Of a stretch of 64,000 bases of DNA, positions 1 to 11,860 are shown one piece after another. Origin of the DNA: Agroathelia rolfsii (taxonomy: Eukaryota > Basidiomycota > Agaricomycetes > Amylocorticiales > Amylocorticiaceae); contig JABRWF010000001.1 in the NCBI GenBank assembly GCA_018343915.1, forward strand, positions 1,116,001 to 1,180,000, written 5' to 3'. The position numbers were made by a program, and so were the translations under genes. Below the pieces are notes generated by a model. The model saw only the letters and a list, made by a program, of their open reading frames with translations, had not been told where the DNA came from and searched no databases. Position 1 is the first letter of the stretch. Every line of letters starts with the position of its first letter.

Positions 1-1668
1 TGCCAGATGGCAGCCCTGTGGGTTTGTAGAGTCGCCTCTTTGATATCTCAGGGCCTGCGGCGATACGGGTGACGCGGCAAGCAGTCAAGCGTACGGCAGG
101 TTGGTGCAGGTGTTTTGGTGAGATTGAGCATAGAGCGGAGAGATCAAGCAAGAAGGAAGTAACTAGACGAGACACTCGAGGATACTTGAGTCCACAGGTT
201 GACCGCTGGCTATGCAGCGGGTGTAGGGCTTGTTTAGGGCTAAACACACTTAATTTTCCGACTACTGTAACTACTACATCAGGTACAGTACATATATACA
301 AAGTACAGTAGTCAAGAAAATGATAAATAAAGAAAGGCAAGGAAAACAATAAAGACAATAAAGAATAGCATGCGCCGCACACTCTGGTAGTCGTGCCATG
401 CTGTGCACAAAGGCGGGGGTGCGTTCCTTTGGAACTGTCATGAGAAGGGAAATTTTGCGGATTTTTCGAGTATTTTCGTGTAATATTTGGACCAGTATTT
501 ATGAAGTTATGATATTTTCCTTTCCTTTTTCTTATTTTTCCTTATGAAAATTACCCCTTAGGGCGTGGACTGTGGGCAGTGCAGTGGTCATGTGATTGGC
601 CCTCACATGTTTCCAAGCCGCACGTCACAGGAGTAATCTCGGGGCTGTACGTGCTTCCATTTCATCATTTGCGCACAGCCTAGGAACACAGCCTTCCTTC
701 CCCTGAACAATTCCTAACAGTTACCGGTACTGGTCCGGAAACGGATCTCTACACAGATGCCCGGTGGAGTTAGGGTAAATGTTCTTCCCCTGCATTGCCA
801 CCCTTATACTTCTATTTCCCTCTGTGTACAGACTATCCATGCTGCGCATGGACCATTCTATAGTAGTATAAATAGTGCATGTAACTTGTCCTGAAGAGCT
901 CAGCTTCGACCTCTTCGCCTTCAGGCAAGTAACCAAGGTTTGTATTCATTAAGTAGATTACTAATAAGAAAGCTTTGCCTTCAGAGTATAACTCTCAGGC
1001 CTAGGCCTCTGTCCTAGCCCCTTCTCCCTCTTTTCCTTCCCCCTCTCTCTATCCTTTACTAGGAGGTAGTGTGAATCCCCTCAAAACGTATGTGTGTGAA
1101 ATCCCATAAGAGCATCAATTACGCATAAGATAAGAAAGTACCCGGACAGGCCTTTAATAAATTCAAGGTCCTGTTATCTGTGGGAACACTTGTGCATAGG
1201 TACTTCAAGTATTTAGTGTTAAGAGTGTATTGTTTGATTTAGTGCACTAGTAGGCACCACATGCCCAACGTCATGAAGTCAAGGAGTATACCCTTGACAG
1301 GAACCATTGGCGGTCTGATTGTCAATCAGAGTGCGATCGTGAGGGAGAACCAAGCGTGATCTTCCCAGATAGGAAAGATCTGCTGGTGGGGACACATGGT
1401 GACTCGGGGAATATCTTCGAGAAGTCCAGTCGGCATGTGGAATGCTCTGATGGACAGAAACGCATCGATGATGGGAAGGAAGCGCGAGGGGCAGCCTTGC
1501 ATATGGCTCTGGGGAAACGTTGGCAGACACATCGGAAACGCTTCTAATGCACGGGACACACGGCAATATAGAAGGGAGGATGTTGCCGGTGGCTCCGTCG
1601 TAGTTGTTTGCGAATGTCGATGTGTGCGATCGGGACGTTCGGCGGCCGGGTGCGTTGGCGGGTCGTGA
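1..1668 (-). mobile_element. LTR-B copy, 5' truncated by window edge, split by LTR-A
   Basis: Minus-strand copy of the LTR-B family. Its 5' end in element orientation lies at 1668 (reverse complement TGTCACGACCC) and its 3' part runs off the window start. The body is recognised by near identity with the copies at 3907-4782, 43983-44857 and 48883-49758. A solo LTR-A at 436-1299 interrupts it. It lies within the protease region of gypsy no. 1. Open frames on either strand here recur in every LTR-B copy and are not genes. Confidence 0.85.
436..1299 (+). mobile_element. Solo LTR-A (864 bp)
   Basis: It begins TGTCATGAGAAGGG and ends CCCTTGACA, the termini shared by all LTR-A copies. It is flanked by a perfect 5-bp TSD, GGAAC (431-435 and 1300-1304), and inserted in LTR-B. 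It is a solo LTR, the usual product of LTR-LTR recombination. Confidence 0.9.
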
Positions 1669-3272
1669 CAGAATACGAAAGAAGCTTCCTGTCAAGGGTA
1701 GACTCCTTGACTTAGGATATTCGTTGGTCAACACCTACGAAAATACCCAAAATACAAGTTGTACCACTCTTAACTAATTAAGTCTTGATGAAGTACCTAA
1801 GTATGAGTTTTCCCACAGGTACCACTCCCTAATCTTATTGAGGGGATGGCCGGGTACTTTCTTATCTCACACTTAATCGATGCTCTTATGTGTTCACACG
1901 CGTAAGGGGATTTACACCACCTTCTAGTAGAGGGAAAAGGAAGAGAGAGGGGGGGGAGGGCTAGGACGTAGAGGCCTAGGCCAACAAGAAGATACCCTGA
2001 AGGCAAAGATTATATTAGTAATCTATTAAAAGGAATACAAACTTTTGGTTTACTTGCCTGAAGGCAAAGAGGTCGAAGCTGAGCTCTTCAGGACAAGTTA
2101 CATGCGTTATTTATACTGCTATGGAAAGGTCCGTGCGCAGCCTTAGTGGTCTGTGCGCAGAGGGAGATAGAAGCGTAAATGTGGCAATGCAGGGGAAGAT
2201 CTTTTAACCTAACTCCACCGGGCATCCGTGTGGAGATCCGTTTCCGGACTGGTACCGGTAACCATTAGGAATCGATCAGGGGAGGAAGTCTGTGTTCCTA
2301 GGCTGTGCGTGATGGTGAAAAGGAAGTACGCACAGCCCCGAGATTACTCCTGTGACGTGCGGCTTGGAACACGTGAGGGCCAATCACATGACCGCTGCAC
2401 TGCCCACAGTCCACGCCCTAAAGGGTAATTTTATAAGAAAAGTATAAGATAATGAAAGAAAGTGCAATAACTAATTAAATAATAGTCCGAATATTACAAG
2501 AGAATAGCCGAAAAATCGGCGAAAATGTCCTACTCATGACACTTCCATTCTTGGTTACTGACATAGGACAGGAAAATGTGATCCTAGGCATCGACTGGCT
2601 TTGGTTAGAAAACCTGGTCATAGACTGGTCTGCAGGGAAGGTCACTCATCCAAACTGTATGACTATCTCATCTAGTCTCTTGCCAGAATAGGCGTCAGAG
2701 TACACATCAGTTTTCTCTAAGGAAGCCTCCCAAAGGCTGCCCCTCAGAAAGCCCTGGGACTATAAAATCAAACTCAAGGATGGAGCACAACTCTGAAGAA
2801 GCAAAGCTTATCCCCTTTTGGTAAAAGAAGAAGAAGCGCTAATAGATTACCTCAAGGAGAACCTGGAAAAGGGTTATATCAGAAAATCAGAAAGCCTGAT
2901 TGCCGCTCCTATGTTCTTTGTCCCAAAGAAGAATGGTTTTCTTTGACTGGTCCAGGACTACCAAAGGCTCAATACAGAGACAATCGAAAATGCCTACCCC
3001 CTCCTACTTATCTCCAAACTCCAGGATAAAATGACCAAGTTCCGGACTTTTTGCAAGATTGACCTTCAATGGGGTTTTAACAACATCAGAATTCGAGAAG
3101 GAGACAAACATAAAGCGGCCTTCATCACCAACAAGGGCCTTTTTGAGCCAACAGTCATGACATTCGGCTTATGTAACGCACCAGCGACTATGCAAACTAT
3201 GATGGACAACCTCTTCTATAAGTTCAACCAACTTGAATGGCTAGTCCACTATATTGATGACATCATCATTGG
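1669..3272 (+). pseudogene. gypsy no. 1 protease/RT N-terminal part
   Basis: Segments 1669-1689 and 2542-3272 encode the end of the protease and the first part of RT. The phrase LVTDIGQENVILGIDWLWLEN and the later FCKIDLQWGFNNIRI, FGLCNAPATMQT and catalytic YIDD (near 3250) match the other two copies in the window. In-frame stops include TGG to TAG near 2690 (LPE*ASEY; LPEWASEY in copies 2 and 3) and stops at 2794 and 2945. The frame is cut at 3272 by LTR-D just after YIDDIIIG and resumes at 6143. Confidence 0.85.
1690..2541 (-). mobile_element. Solo LTR-A (852 bp)
   Basis: Reverse-oriented LTR-A from TGTCAAGGG to CTCATGACA, with perfect TSD CTTCC (1685-1689 and 2542-2546). It interrupts the codons for KKLP/FLVTD in the protease region of gypsy no. 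1. Confidence 0.9.
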
Positions 3273-3665
3273 TGTTATGAGTCGATCGTTGTACTATAAT
3301 TTTATTTCGAATTTTTTACTATTTTTCTGATTTTTTCCCGATTTTTCTCTATTTTTTGGTATATATATTGTACATTACGTAAGCATACACTCTGATGACT
3401 AAGCAAGTTATGTGACCAGTCAACCATGTGACTGGCCATCATGTGACCACTAGTCATATGACATATTATGTAAGCAGAGTCTAGAGCATGGGTCCGGATC
3501 ATGACACCACTTTAAACTCACCATACCAACTAATGGTGCAATATCACGCCATACTTAGCATTACTGTGCACAGACCATGTAACTGCGCACAGACCAGGTA
3601 GAATTAGTATATAACCCTGTAGTGCCTTTACCTGAAGACCTCAGATTTGTTCTCTTCATCTTCAG

Positions 3666-3725
3666 GTAAGCACAGTAGTACTTTGTAATAAGTAAATACT
3701 AACATAATAAAAACTTTGTCTTCAG
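3666..3725 (+). promoter_or_regulatory. Putative leader intron in LTR-D
   Basis: After the leader hairpin (CTGAAG...CTTCAG) comes a donor GTAAGC at 3666, a perfect branch-site consensus TACTAAC at 3697-3703 and a pyrimidine-rich acceptor TTGTCTTCAG ending at 3725. The spacing of 60 nt is normal for basidiomycete introns. Equivalent signals occur in LTR-A and LTR-E. Splicing is inferred. Confidence 0.5.
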
Positions 3726-3906
3726 AGCCCTCTCTCTTAAGGCATGATTGCCTGTCTCCACCCCCTTCTCTCCCCCATAAAAATCCTCCCTGCTTTGTGC
3801 TAAGAGGTAACTAGTGTGCTTTGTGCTACTAGTTGTTTAGAAGTAGCTCAGTGCTCTTCTATGTTAGAACGCATAAAACAGGTCCAGCCTATTGGGTGAC
3901 CATTTG

Positions 3907-4782
3907 TGTTAAGAGCTGCCTTCGCAGCTAGCTCGGGCAGTGTGGCGATGCCCCTGGAGCGCTAACTACTACAGCTGCTCACTGCCAGATGGCAGCCCTG
4001 TGGGTTCGTGGAGTTGCCTCTTTGATATCTTGGAGCCTGCAGTGATATGGGTGGCGCGGCGAGCAGTCAGACATACAGCAGGTTGAGCGGGAGGTCCAGC
4101 GAGATCAGGCGTAGAGCAAGAGATGTCAAGCCAGAGACAAGGTGCTAGACGAGATACTCAAGGATGCTTGAGTCCATAGGTTGACCGCTGACGATGCAGC
4201 AGGTGTAGGGCTTATTTAGGGCCAAACACACTTAATTTTCCGACTACTGTATCTACTACATCAAGTACAGTACTATATACTAGAATACAGTAGTCGCAGA
4301 AAGATAAATAAAGAAATGAAAGGAAAACAATAAAGACAATAAGAAATAGCACACGCCGCGCACTCTAGTAGTTGTGCTACGCTGTGCACAAAGGTGGGGG
4401 TGTGTTCCTTTGGAACCATTGGTGGTCTGATCGTTGGTCAGAGCGTGATCATGGTGGAGAACCAAGCGTGATCTTCCCAGATAGGAAGGATCTGCTGGTG
4501 TGGGCACATGGCAACTCGGGGATTGATATCGAGAAGGCCAGTCAACATGTGGAACGCTCTGATGGACAGAAGCGCATTGGTGATGGGAAGGAAGCGCAAA
4601 GGGCGACCATGCACATAGCTCTGGGGAAACGTCGGTGGACACATCGGAAACGCTTCCGATGCACGGGACACACGGCAATACAGAAGGGAGGATGTTGCTA
4701 GTAGTTCTGTCGTAGTTGTTTGCGAATGTCGATGTGTGCAATCGGGACGTTCAGTGGCCGGGTGTATTGGCGGGTCATAACA
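3907..4782 (-). mobile_element. Solo LTR-B (876 bp)
   Basis: Reverse-oriented LTR-B from TGTTAAGAGCTGCC to GGGTCATAACA, with perfect TSD ATTTG (3902-3906 and 4783-4787). It is inserted in LTR-D. Confidence 0.9.
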
Positions 4783-5069
4783 ATTTGCGTATCTGTAAAC
4801 AAACATAGTGCTCAGTGTACTCAAGCATATAAAGGCTCTGCCCTGCATATATCGCGGTTAAGATATATCACACCCATATCTGTATACATGAGATATTTCC
4901 TGCCTCAACAATAGACTTGGTGTAAAAGCTTAGCAAGCTTAGAGTAACACTTAGTGATTGAAGAGCTAGAAGTTGAGTGATAGTAGAGACCGGGCAAAGA
5001 AGTGTACACCCGCGTGTCCTAGGTCTTAGGAGTTGTAAAACAGCCTTACTGGCTACCCCGCACCTTACA

Positions 5070-6079
5070 TATCAAGGCTTACGCACTTGACTTAACCAAC
5101 AAACACAACCTGCTTGTAAAGTACGCAGGCGGGCCATAAAGCCGGGTTTTACGTGTATTTCTGGGTTGGTTGTTTTATCGGAGACCCACGTACTCCCGTT
5201 GCTACTCTTTGTAATAGTATATCCTAGCAACTACTTTGCTAGGCTTGTATTCGGTACTCTAGACGTGATGTCTTTCTGTGTACTCGCTTTGCGTCAAATA
5301 GTTTGCTAAAATATTTCTTACTCGAGATAGGCGGCTTAGCCCACCGTGGTCAACAAATCTCCACAAGGACTTTTTACTGCCATGACCTAAATGAATAGGG
5401 TTTGTGTTCACGCGCAATGCCTCTATGTATTGAGGGCTTTATGACCTTATGCCTTCTTATATCAAGGCCTACGACTATGCTTACTAAGATACCCTTAAGG
5501 CCTTACACTTAATAAGAGGGGAGAGTAAAGAGGGGAGTAGGCTAGGACTGGAATAAGCCTAAAGGCGAGAGGATATATTAGTTTATGTAAAGGAATACAA
5601 AATGGGGGTGCCCTTACCTAAAGGCGAGAAGGTTGAAGCTAAGGTTTAGGTAAGGGCTATATGCTTGTATTTATACATAAATGAAAGGGCCCATGCACAG
5701 CCTTGAAGGTCTGTGTGCAGCCGGGGTTTGTAAGCAGGAACATGTCAAATGCAGGGGCAGTGCTTTGTGCCTAAGTCCAATGAGCATCCGATTGGAATGA
5801 TGAGTCTAGTACTCCTTAGTAATCGCACAGTGATTGGAACAACCCTGGTTCCTGAGTCTAGACCTTTTGATGAAAAGGAATGATCTAGACTCCGCTTTCC
5901 TAATATACTCTTGTCATGAGCACTCCTGTTATGTGGGGCTAACACAGCCAGTCACACACACGTCAAGATGTCGCCTGCAAGGTATTTTGTCCATATCTCA
6001 ATCAATAAAAATCGTAAAAATATAATAAAAATATGTACAGGTTCATAAAGAAAATGCGAAAAATGTCCAACTCATAACA
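5070..6079 (-). mobile_element. Solo LTR-E (1,010 bp)
   Basis: Reverse-oriented LTR-E, inserted in LTR-D with perfect TSD TTACA (5065-5069 and 6080-6084). The terminal dinucleotide has changed: it reads TATCAAGG rather than TGTCAAGG, a TpG to TpA change. It matches the copy at 43197-45091 along its length. Confidence 0.88.
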
Positions 6080-6142
6080 TTACAGGGGTTGACGTAGACA
6101 CTAGTTGAGTTTTGGTGACAAGAGGCTGGTGTGCTCTTGACA

Positions 6143-8211
6143 ATTGGCACACTAACTGAGGCCGAACTCCGTGAGCATGTTCTGGAAGTTCTAGAAGTCC
6201 TTAAGGCAAATGATCTCTTTGCTAACTTGGAAAAATTTGAATACGATGTCTCCGAAGTGGATATTTTGGGCGCTCTAGTCTTATTTGGCTCAATTTGTAT
6301 GACACCAGAAAAAGTCAAGGCCATCCTAGAATAGCTGACACCCAGAAAAGTCTCCAACGTCCGACAATTCCAAGGTCTTGTAAATTACTACCAACGGTTT
6401 ATCCGGAATTTTGTACAGATCTGTAAACCCCTAGATCGCTTGACAGGCAAGGTCGAGTGGAAATGGGATACAGAAGAACAAGAAGCCTTTGACAAACTAA
6501 AGGAAGCCTTCACTTCAGCCCCAGTGCTGGGAGCGTACAACCAAACCGCGGAAACATGTCTGGAAACCAATGCATCTAATTTTGCTACTGGCATGGTGCT
6601 TCTCTAGAAACAAGGAGATAATTCATGGAGGCCAATCGCATTCCTCTCGCAAGCCATGAATAATGCCAAACAAAATTACGATATTTGGGACAAAGAAATG
6701 TTGGGCATTATTAGAGCCCTAGATGCTTGGCACCATTATCTCATCGGTCTTCCACATCTCTTTGAAATTCAAACAGATCACAAGAACCTAGAATACTGGA
6801 AGACTGCAAAGAACCTTATGCAATGCCAAGCAAGATGGTCTCTTTTCCTCTCCAAGTTTCGGTTCACTATTTCCTATCTCCGAGGATCCGAAAACGGCTG
6901 TGCTGACCCACTTTCCTGCCGACCTGACTTCCAACAATCGGACAAAGATGACAACCTTGATCAAGTAGTTCTCGACCCAAAGCTTTTCTAAATTAATGTG
7001 GCAAGAAGAGGTCATGTGGAGATCCAAGGGGAAAAGGGAATTTTAGACTGCATCCAAAGTAAAGCCAAAGATACAGAAATAGCAAACGCTTTGGGATTGG
7101 TTAAAGAACTTGGCCCGGTAAAGCTGCAAAAGCGGTTAGAAGAGTGGAATGAGGAAAACGGTCTAATCCTGCACCTCGGGAAAGTTTACGTACCTCGCGA
7201 TACTGCCCTCCGCAATGACATAATTAAGTTACACCATGACGTCCCATCAGCCGGCCACCCTGGTTGTCACAAGACTCTGGAACTAGTTTCTAGAAATTAC
7301 TGGTGGCCCGGACTCACTAAAGCAGTTAATGATTATGTCTCCTCATGCCCAAACTGTCTCGCATCAAAAACAGCCAGATCAATGCCGGTAGGACCCCTAT
7401 TGCCTCTACCCACCCCTGAACGACCTTGGGAACATGTAACATCTGATATGATTGTTAAACTCCCAGAATCCCAAGGCTTCGACTCTATCTTAGTAGTAGT
7501 GGATAGGCTGACAAAGATGTGTTATCTGATCCCCTGTGTGGAGGCAATCATGGCATCAGAAATGGCTGACCTATACTTGGCACACGTCTTTCGGCTACAC
7601 AGACTACCACGATAGTGGACCTCCGATAGAGGACCCTAGTTTGCCGGAAAAATCATGCGAGAAATCCATAAACGCTTGGAAATCAAAACTTCCCTCTCAA
7701 CCACTTATCACCCATAATCAGATGGGCAAACAGAATGCCTTAATCAGGAAGTTGAAGTGTATCTCTGAAACTATGTCTTACATCGCCAAGATAACTAGGC
7801 AGGTCTCCTCCTGCTAGCTGAATTTGCGCTTAATAACTGCCAGCAAGCCTCTACGGGATCTTCCCCATTCGAAATGAATTATGGCTTCTCTCCCAGAATG
7901 AATCTCACTATGGCAGGAATTTGAACTACTGAGGAAGCACAGTTATGGACAGAAAAGATCAAGGAACTTCAGGAAGATGCCAAGACAGCTTTAGACCATG
8001 CTGCTAACAGGATGAAGTACTTCTTTGACAAACATGCAGCAGAAGTTCCTAAGTACGCTGTTGGAAATAAGGTTTGGTTAAGCACAGAAAATATCAAGCT
8101 CGCCTAACCGTCAAAGAAACTCTCAGCCAAGTGGATTGGTCCTTACAAGATTACAGAACTCATAGGGAACCAAGCAGTTCGGCTCGCCATTCCAAAAAGA
8201 TAGACCATCCA
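6143..8211 (+). pseudogene. gypsy no. 1 RT/RNase H/integrase
   Basis: Continuation of pol after LTR-D. The RT thumb region is followed by RNase H (WDKEMLGIIRALDAW; IQTDHKNLEYW), the integrase HHCC zinc domain (HHDVPSAGHPGCHK ... CPNCLASK, about 7220-7370) and the integrase core (TSDMIVKLP; VVVDRLTKM). In-frame stops include TAG near 6332 (TGG in the other copies), TAG at 6605 (CAG elsewhere) and TAG at 7613 (CAG in gypsy no. 2). Beyond about 7620 the frame shifts. The copy is dead. Confidence 0.85.
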
Positions 8212-9062
8212 TGTCATGAGAAGGGAATTTTCGCCGAATTTTTGGTTATTTTCTTGTATTATTTGGACTGTTATTTAATTAGTTATTGCATTTCCCTTCC
8301 TTTTCTTTTATTTTTCTTATAAAAATTACCCTTTAGGGCGTGGACTGTGGGCAGTGCAGTGGTCATGTGATTGGCCCTCACGTGTTCCAAGCCGCATGTC
8401 ACAGGAGTAATCTCGGGGCTGCGCGTACTTCTATTTCACCATCACGCACAGCCTAGGAACACAGACTTCCTTCCCTGATCAATTCCTAACGGTTACCGGT
8501 ACCGGTCCGGAAACGGATCTCCACACGGATGCCCGGTGGAGTTAGGCTAAAAGATCTTCTCCTGCATTGACACATCTATGCTTCTATTTCCCTCTGCGCA
8601 CAGACCAACAAAGCTGCGCACGGACCCTTCCATAGTAGTATAAAAAGTGCATGTAACTTGTCCTGAAGAGCTCAGCTTCGACCTCTTCGCCTTCAGGCAA
8701 GTAATAAAAGTTTGTATTCATTAAATAGATTACTAATCAAATCTTTGCCTTCAGGGTAAAACTCCTTAGGCCTAGGCTACACGTCCTAGCCCCTTCCCTC
8801 TCTCTCTCTTTCCTTATCTTCCACTAGGAGGCGGTGTAAATCCCCTCATAAGTACACGTGTGAACCTCATAAGAGCATCGAATAAGTAAGAGATAACCGA
8901 GTACCCGGCCATCCCTTCAATAAGATTAAGGGTTTGGTAACTGTGGGAAAGCTCTTGCTTAGGTACTTTGAACTTTAGTGTTAGGAGGTATATTGTTTGA
9001 TTGTGCGTACTAGTAGGCTCCCCACGCCCAACGTCACATAGTCAAGGAGTGTACCCTTGACA
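8212..9062 (+). mobile_element. Solo LTR-A (851 bp)
   Basis: LTR-A with perfect TSD ATCCA (8207-8211 and 9063-9067). It separates the integrase of gypsy no. 1 from its C-terminal chromodomain. Confidence 0.9.
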
Positions 9063-9461
9063 ATCCATGATATATTTCACATTTCCTTGATCAAGCCACA
9101 TGTTCAGGTAGAATCCAGACCACTTGCCCCTATTCCGGAAATCGTAGAAGTAGAAGGAGAAGAGGAACACGAGGTACTGCGTATCAAAGACAGTCATTTA
9201 AGCCCGAGGACTAAGAAGTTAGAATACCTGGTCGAATGGAAGGGATACCCAGGGGAGGACTCATGGGAAAAAGAAGCAAATATCACCAATGCCCCACGCC
9301 TCATCAAGGAATTCCACAGAAGAAATCCCAAAGCACCCAAACGCCTATCGGCTGCAGTCTTTGTGGATTTACCATTCCGACCAATTGAAAACTTCACAGA
9401 AACAACGGAAAAAATTGGAGGAACGTGGGAACTAGGGATATTCCGGAGGAAATCCCCTTAG
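9063..9461 (+). pseudogene. gypsy no. 1 integrase tail and chromodomain
   Basis: This encodes the C-terminal end of pol. The phrase HISLIKPHVQVESRPLAP is followed by a chromodomain with YLVEWKGYPGEDSWE at about residues 55-72. This C-terminal chromodomain defines the chromovirus branch of Ty3/gypsy, where it directs integration to chromatin. The stop at 9459-9461 is followed by the polypurine tract GGAAGGGGG (9461-9469) that should directly precede the 3' LTR; the 22-kb element lies between them. Confidence 0.88.
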
Positions 9462-9474
9462 GAAGGGGGTAATG

Positions 9475-9498
9475 TATCCTCATCCAAAGTGGACAAAA
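9475..9498 (+). repeat. Left terminal inverted repeat of giant element
   Basis: It starts TATCC and ends GTGGACAAAA. Compared with the reverse complement of 31498-31521, 19 of 24 positions match; the mismatches are at positions 6, 9 and 12-14. Confidence 0.8.
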
Positions 9499-9512
9499 CC
9501 CTGTATAATATT

Positions 9513-9720
9513 ATCAATATATATATATATACATATATTCTATATATTCTTATATACAGTATATATATATCTGTATATTTCTGTATATTTCTGTATATTT
9601 CTGTATATTTGTCAAGCATTGCTTAGATGTATGTATATAGGAATATATATATATTCCTATATAATGCACCTACATTGTATATTGCGTATATAGGAATATA
9701 TATATATTCCTGTATATAGG
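9513..9720. repeat. AT-rich subterminal region with two palindromes
   Basis: It contains an alternating TA tract (9518-9565), four copies of the 10-bp unit TTTCTGTATA (about 9568-9610), a perfect 30-bp palindrome at 9634-9663 and a second palindrome sharing its core (half-site AGGAATATAT) at 9692-9711. Similar AT-rich sequence with CTGTATATTT lies inside the right end. Such subterminal repeats often bind transposases; that role is inferred. Confidence 0.7.
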
Positions 9721-9916
9721 CACACAATTGCAACAGCTCGGCTAATGGCCTAATCTGATGCTAGATCTAATGTGAGATCTAATTTCGGCTGAACTCGCAT
9801 ACCTCAGCTGTTTCACTGTAGTATTTCTTGGCATTACATGCACGCATATGCAGCTAAGCAGAATCTTGTGAAGCCTACACTAGGACTTATTGCTCTACTA
9901 TTGTTAAGCTACTGGT

Positions 9917-11670
9917 ATGTCGCTACTCAACCCTACTGACCACCTTGCAAACTTTGCATCTAGCTTCCGGTCACTAAGCCAGACAGTCCAAGTTGCCCTA
10001 AGAACCCAGCTAGGTGATGAAGGCCGTCTTACTGAGAAGCGCAATGAAGTCTTGCACTTTTGCATTTCAGCCAAACAAGTAAGTAGCATAGGTATATAAT
10101 CAGCGCTTTAACAATCATATTAACAAGTACGCCAGCATAGAGATGCCTTTCCTGCCAATTTATATGCAGAATTGTGTACTAGTCTAGAGCAGATGCTTAT
10201 AGAACTTAACAACGCACGAACAAAGTCCATCGACCCCTATAACGGCCCTTCCCTTGCTGTGTTATGGAAGGCAAGCAATGGCTTGCCTGGTAGACCTTGC
10301 ATAGATATCGATCCTTCTTTTATGCAAACTGGACTGGGATTCAGCCGGGGTAGCATGGTTCAGATAGCTAAGGTTGCAAGGGTCTCTACCAGGACACTCC
10401 GCCGTCGGGCCCAAGATATTGGGCTCCGTGTGGTTCAGCCACCTCTCTTTGAATATTCTGAGGGTAGACCGCCTTGTCGAATGCCTAACCCAGAGCCTAG
10501 CCCACCAGAGATATCAAATGGTGAACTGGACACTCTTGTAGCCAAGATTCTTAATCAGTTTCCTGGTTTTGGCCGAGGCCTACTATGGGGAGCTTTACAT
10601 TGCATGAATATCTGCATCACCCGCCAAAGGGCCGTTGAGGCATATACACGAGTTCGTGGCCCTGCGCGCACTTTTAGACCTCAAGCAATACAACGCCAGC
10701 CTTACCAGGTTCCAGGTGCAAATTCACTATGGCATCACAATGGCTAGCATGGTCTTATTCGCTGGAAGATGGTTATACATGCTTTTGTTGATGGCAAGTC
10801 TTGGCTAGTGACTGGCATCTGGGTTTCTAACAACAATCAAGCTGCCACAGTCCTTTCTGTATTCCTTGAGGCAGTATCAGTTCATGGAGTTCCTTCACGA
10901 GTGCGTGGTGACCATGGCACAGAGAACGTTCAAGTAGCAGAGTGGATGGAGGCTCATCATGGTTTAAATAGGGGCTCTTATATCTGGGGAAAGTTCGTCA
11001 TTCCTTTCTTTATTTTAGCCCTTGCATTCTTAGTTCTTCTAGGTCTGTCCATAATATATGTATTGAAAGACTTTGGGTTGATGTGACGCAAGGATTTGGC
11101 GGAAAATGGAAGTCATTCTTTCAACTACTGGAAGCTTACTATGGCCTTGACCATTTAAACCCTACACACATATGGCTTATTCATTATATCTTTCTCAATG
11201 CTGTTCATGGCAATGCTCTTGACTGGGCAGAGGCATGGAACAACCACAAAATTCGGCTGACCCACCAGGAGGATAAGTCTCCAAGGGAATTGTTTTTTTA
11301 TAGCATGTACCTTGATGGACCTCGTGGACTGCAGAATCTGGAAGAAGACAACTACATTCAGGACCTGGCTCATTTTGGGGTAGACTGGGAGGAGTACAAC
11401 AATAGCGCCCTTATGGGATATTTTTGGGGGGAGAACACCAGCCAGATGGATCGGCCCAATCCATTTATTGCAAGCGTCGGCTGACCGGCAGATTTATCCC
11501 ATGTACCTTGCAATCCTCCGAATTCATCACTGTCTCCTGAACATGAAGAGACTCTACATGTATACTTAGCAGAGCATTCTGCTATAGCTTTGCAGTAAAT
11601 GGAAGCTCGCCTGCAGGTCTGGGTAGATGTATTAGAATTCTGTAGTGCTAGGTTTAATACCTCTGGATAA
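9917..11670 (+). pseudogene. DDE integrase-type transposase of giant element
   Basis: Integrase core-domain protein of a family common in basidiomycetes and animals; it should cut and join the element ends. Exons: 9917-10078, 10193-10992, 11043-11670, with GT-AG introns that keep the frame. An N-terminal helical part and a helix-turn-helix-like stretch (VARVSTRTLRRRAQDIG) precede the core. The acidic triad is visible: D in IHAFVDG (about 10790), D in VRGDHGTEN (about 10912) and E in NICIERLW (exon 3). In-frame stops at 10745 (TAG), 11482 (TGA) and 11596 (TAA) are each one C-to-T change from a coding triplet, and the protein match continues through them. The copy is therefore inactive. Assignment to the family is by recall; no search was run. 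Confidence 0.75.
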
Positions 11671-11860
11671 GATTCTATGTTTAGCTTACAATTGTTGTAT
11701 ACGCTGTTAATTGTATTTCCCTGCTACTATAACTTTACGGAAGTTTTAAAACCCTTGGCAAACTATAAGGCACTATGGAGCTGTGCTATTATAAGTGGCA
11801 ACTGCCAGTTCAGTAGTTAGTATTAAGCCCCAGTCTAAGTTTTCTCCTACCATATCCAAT

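Larger units (their letters stand above)
3273..6142 (+). mobile_element. Solo LTR-D, expanded by two nested LTRs
   Basis: It begins TGTTATGAGTCG and ends GTGCTCTTGACA. TSD ATTGG lies at 3268-3272 and 6143-6147. Removing the nested LTR-B (3907-4782) and LTR-E (5070-6079) with one TSD copy each leaves about 975 bp, as in the simple copies at 38453-39432 and 57011-57981. It interrupts the RT of gypsy no. 1 after the YIDD motif. Confidence 0.9.

Noticed and set aside
1279..1734. Long minus-strand open frame
   Set aside because: It lies in LTR-B; similar frames recur in every LTR-B copy (4280-4741, 44055-44327, 48846-49238) with differing stops and no known domain.
9472..9693. Small plus-strand open frame rich in Ile and Tyr
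   Set aside because: Low-complexity TA repeat spanning the transposon end.
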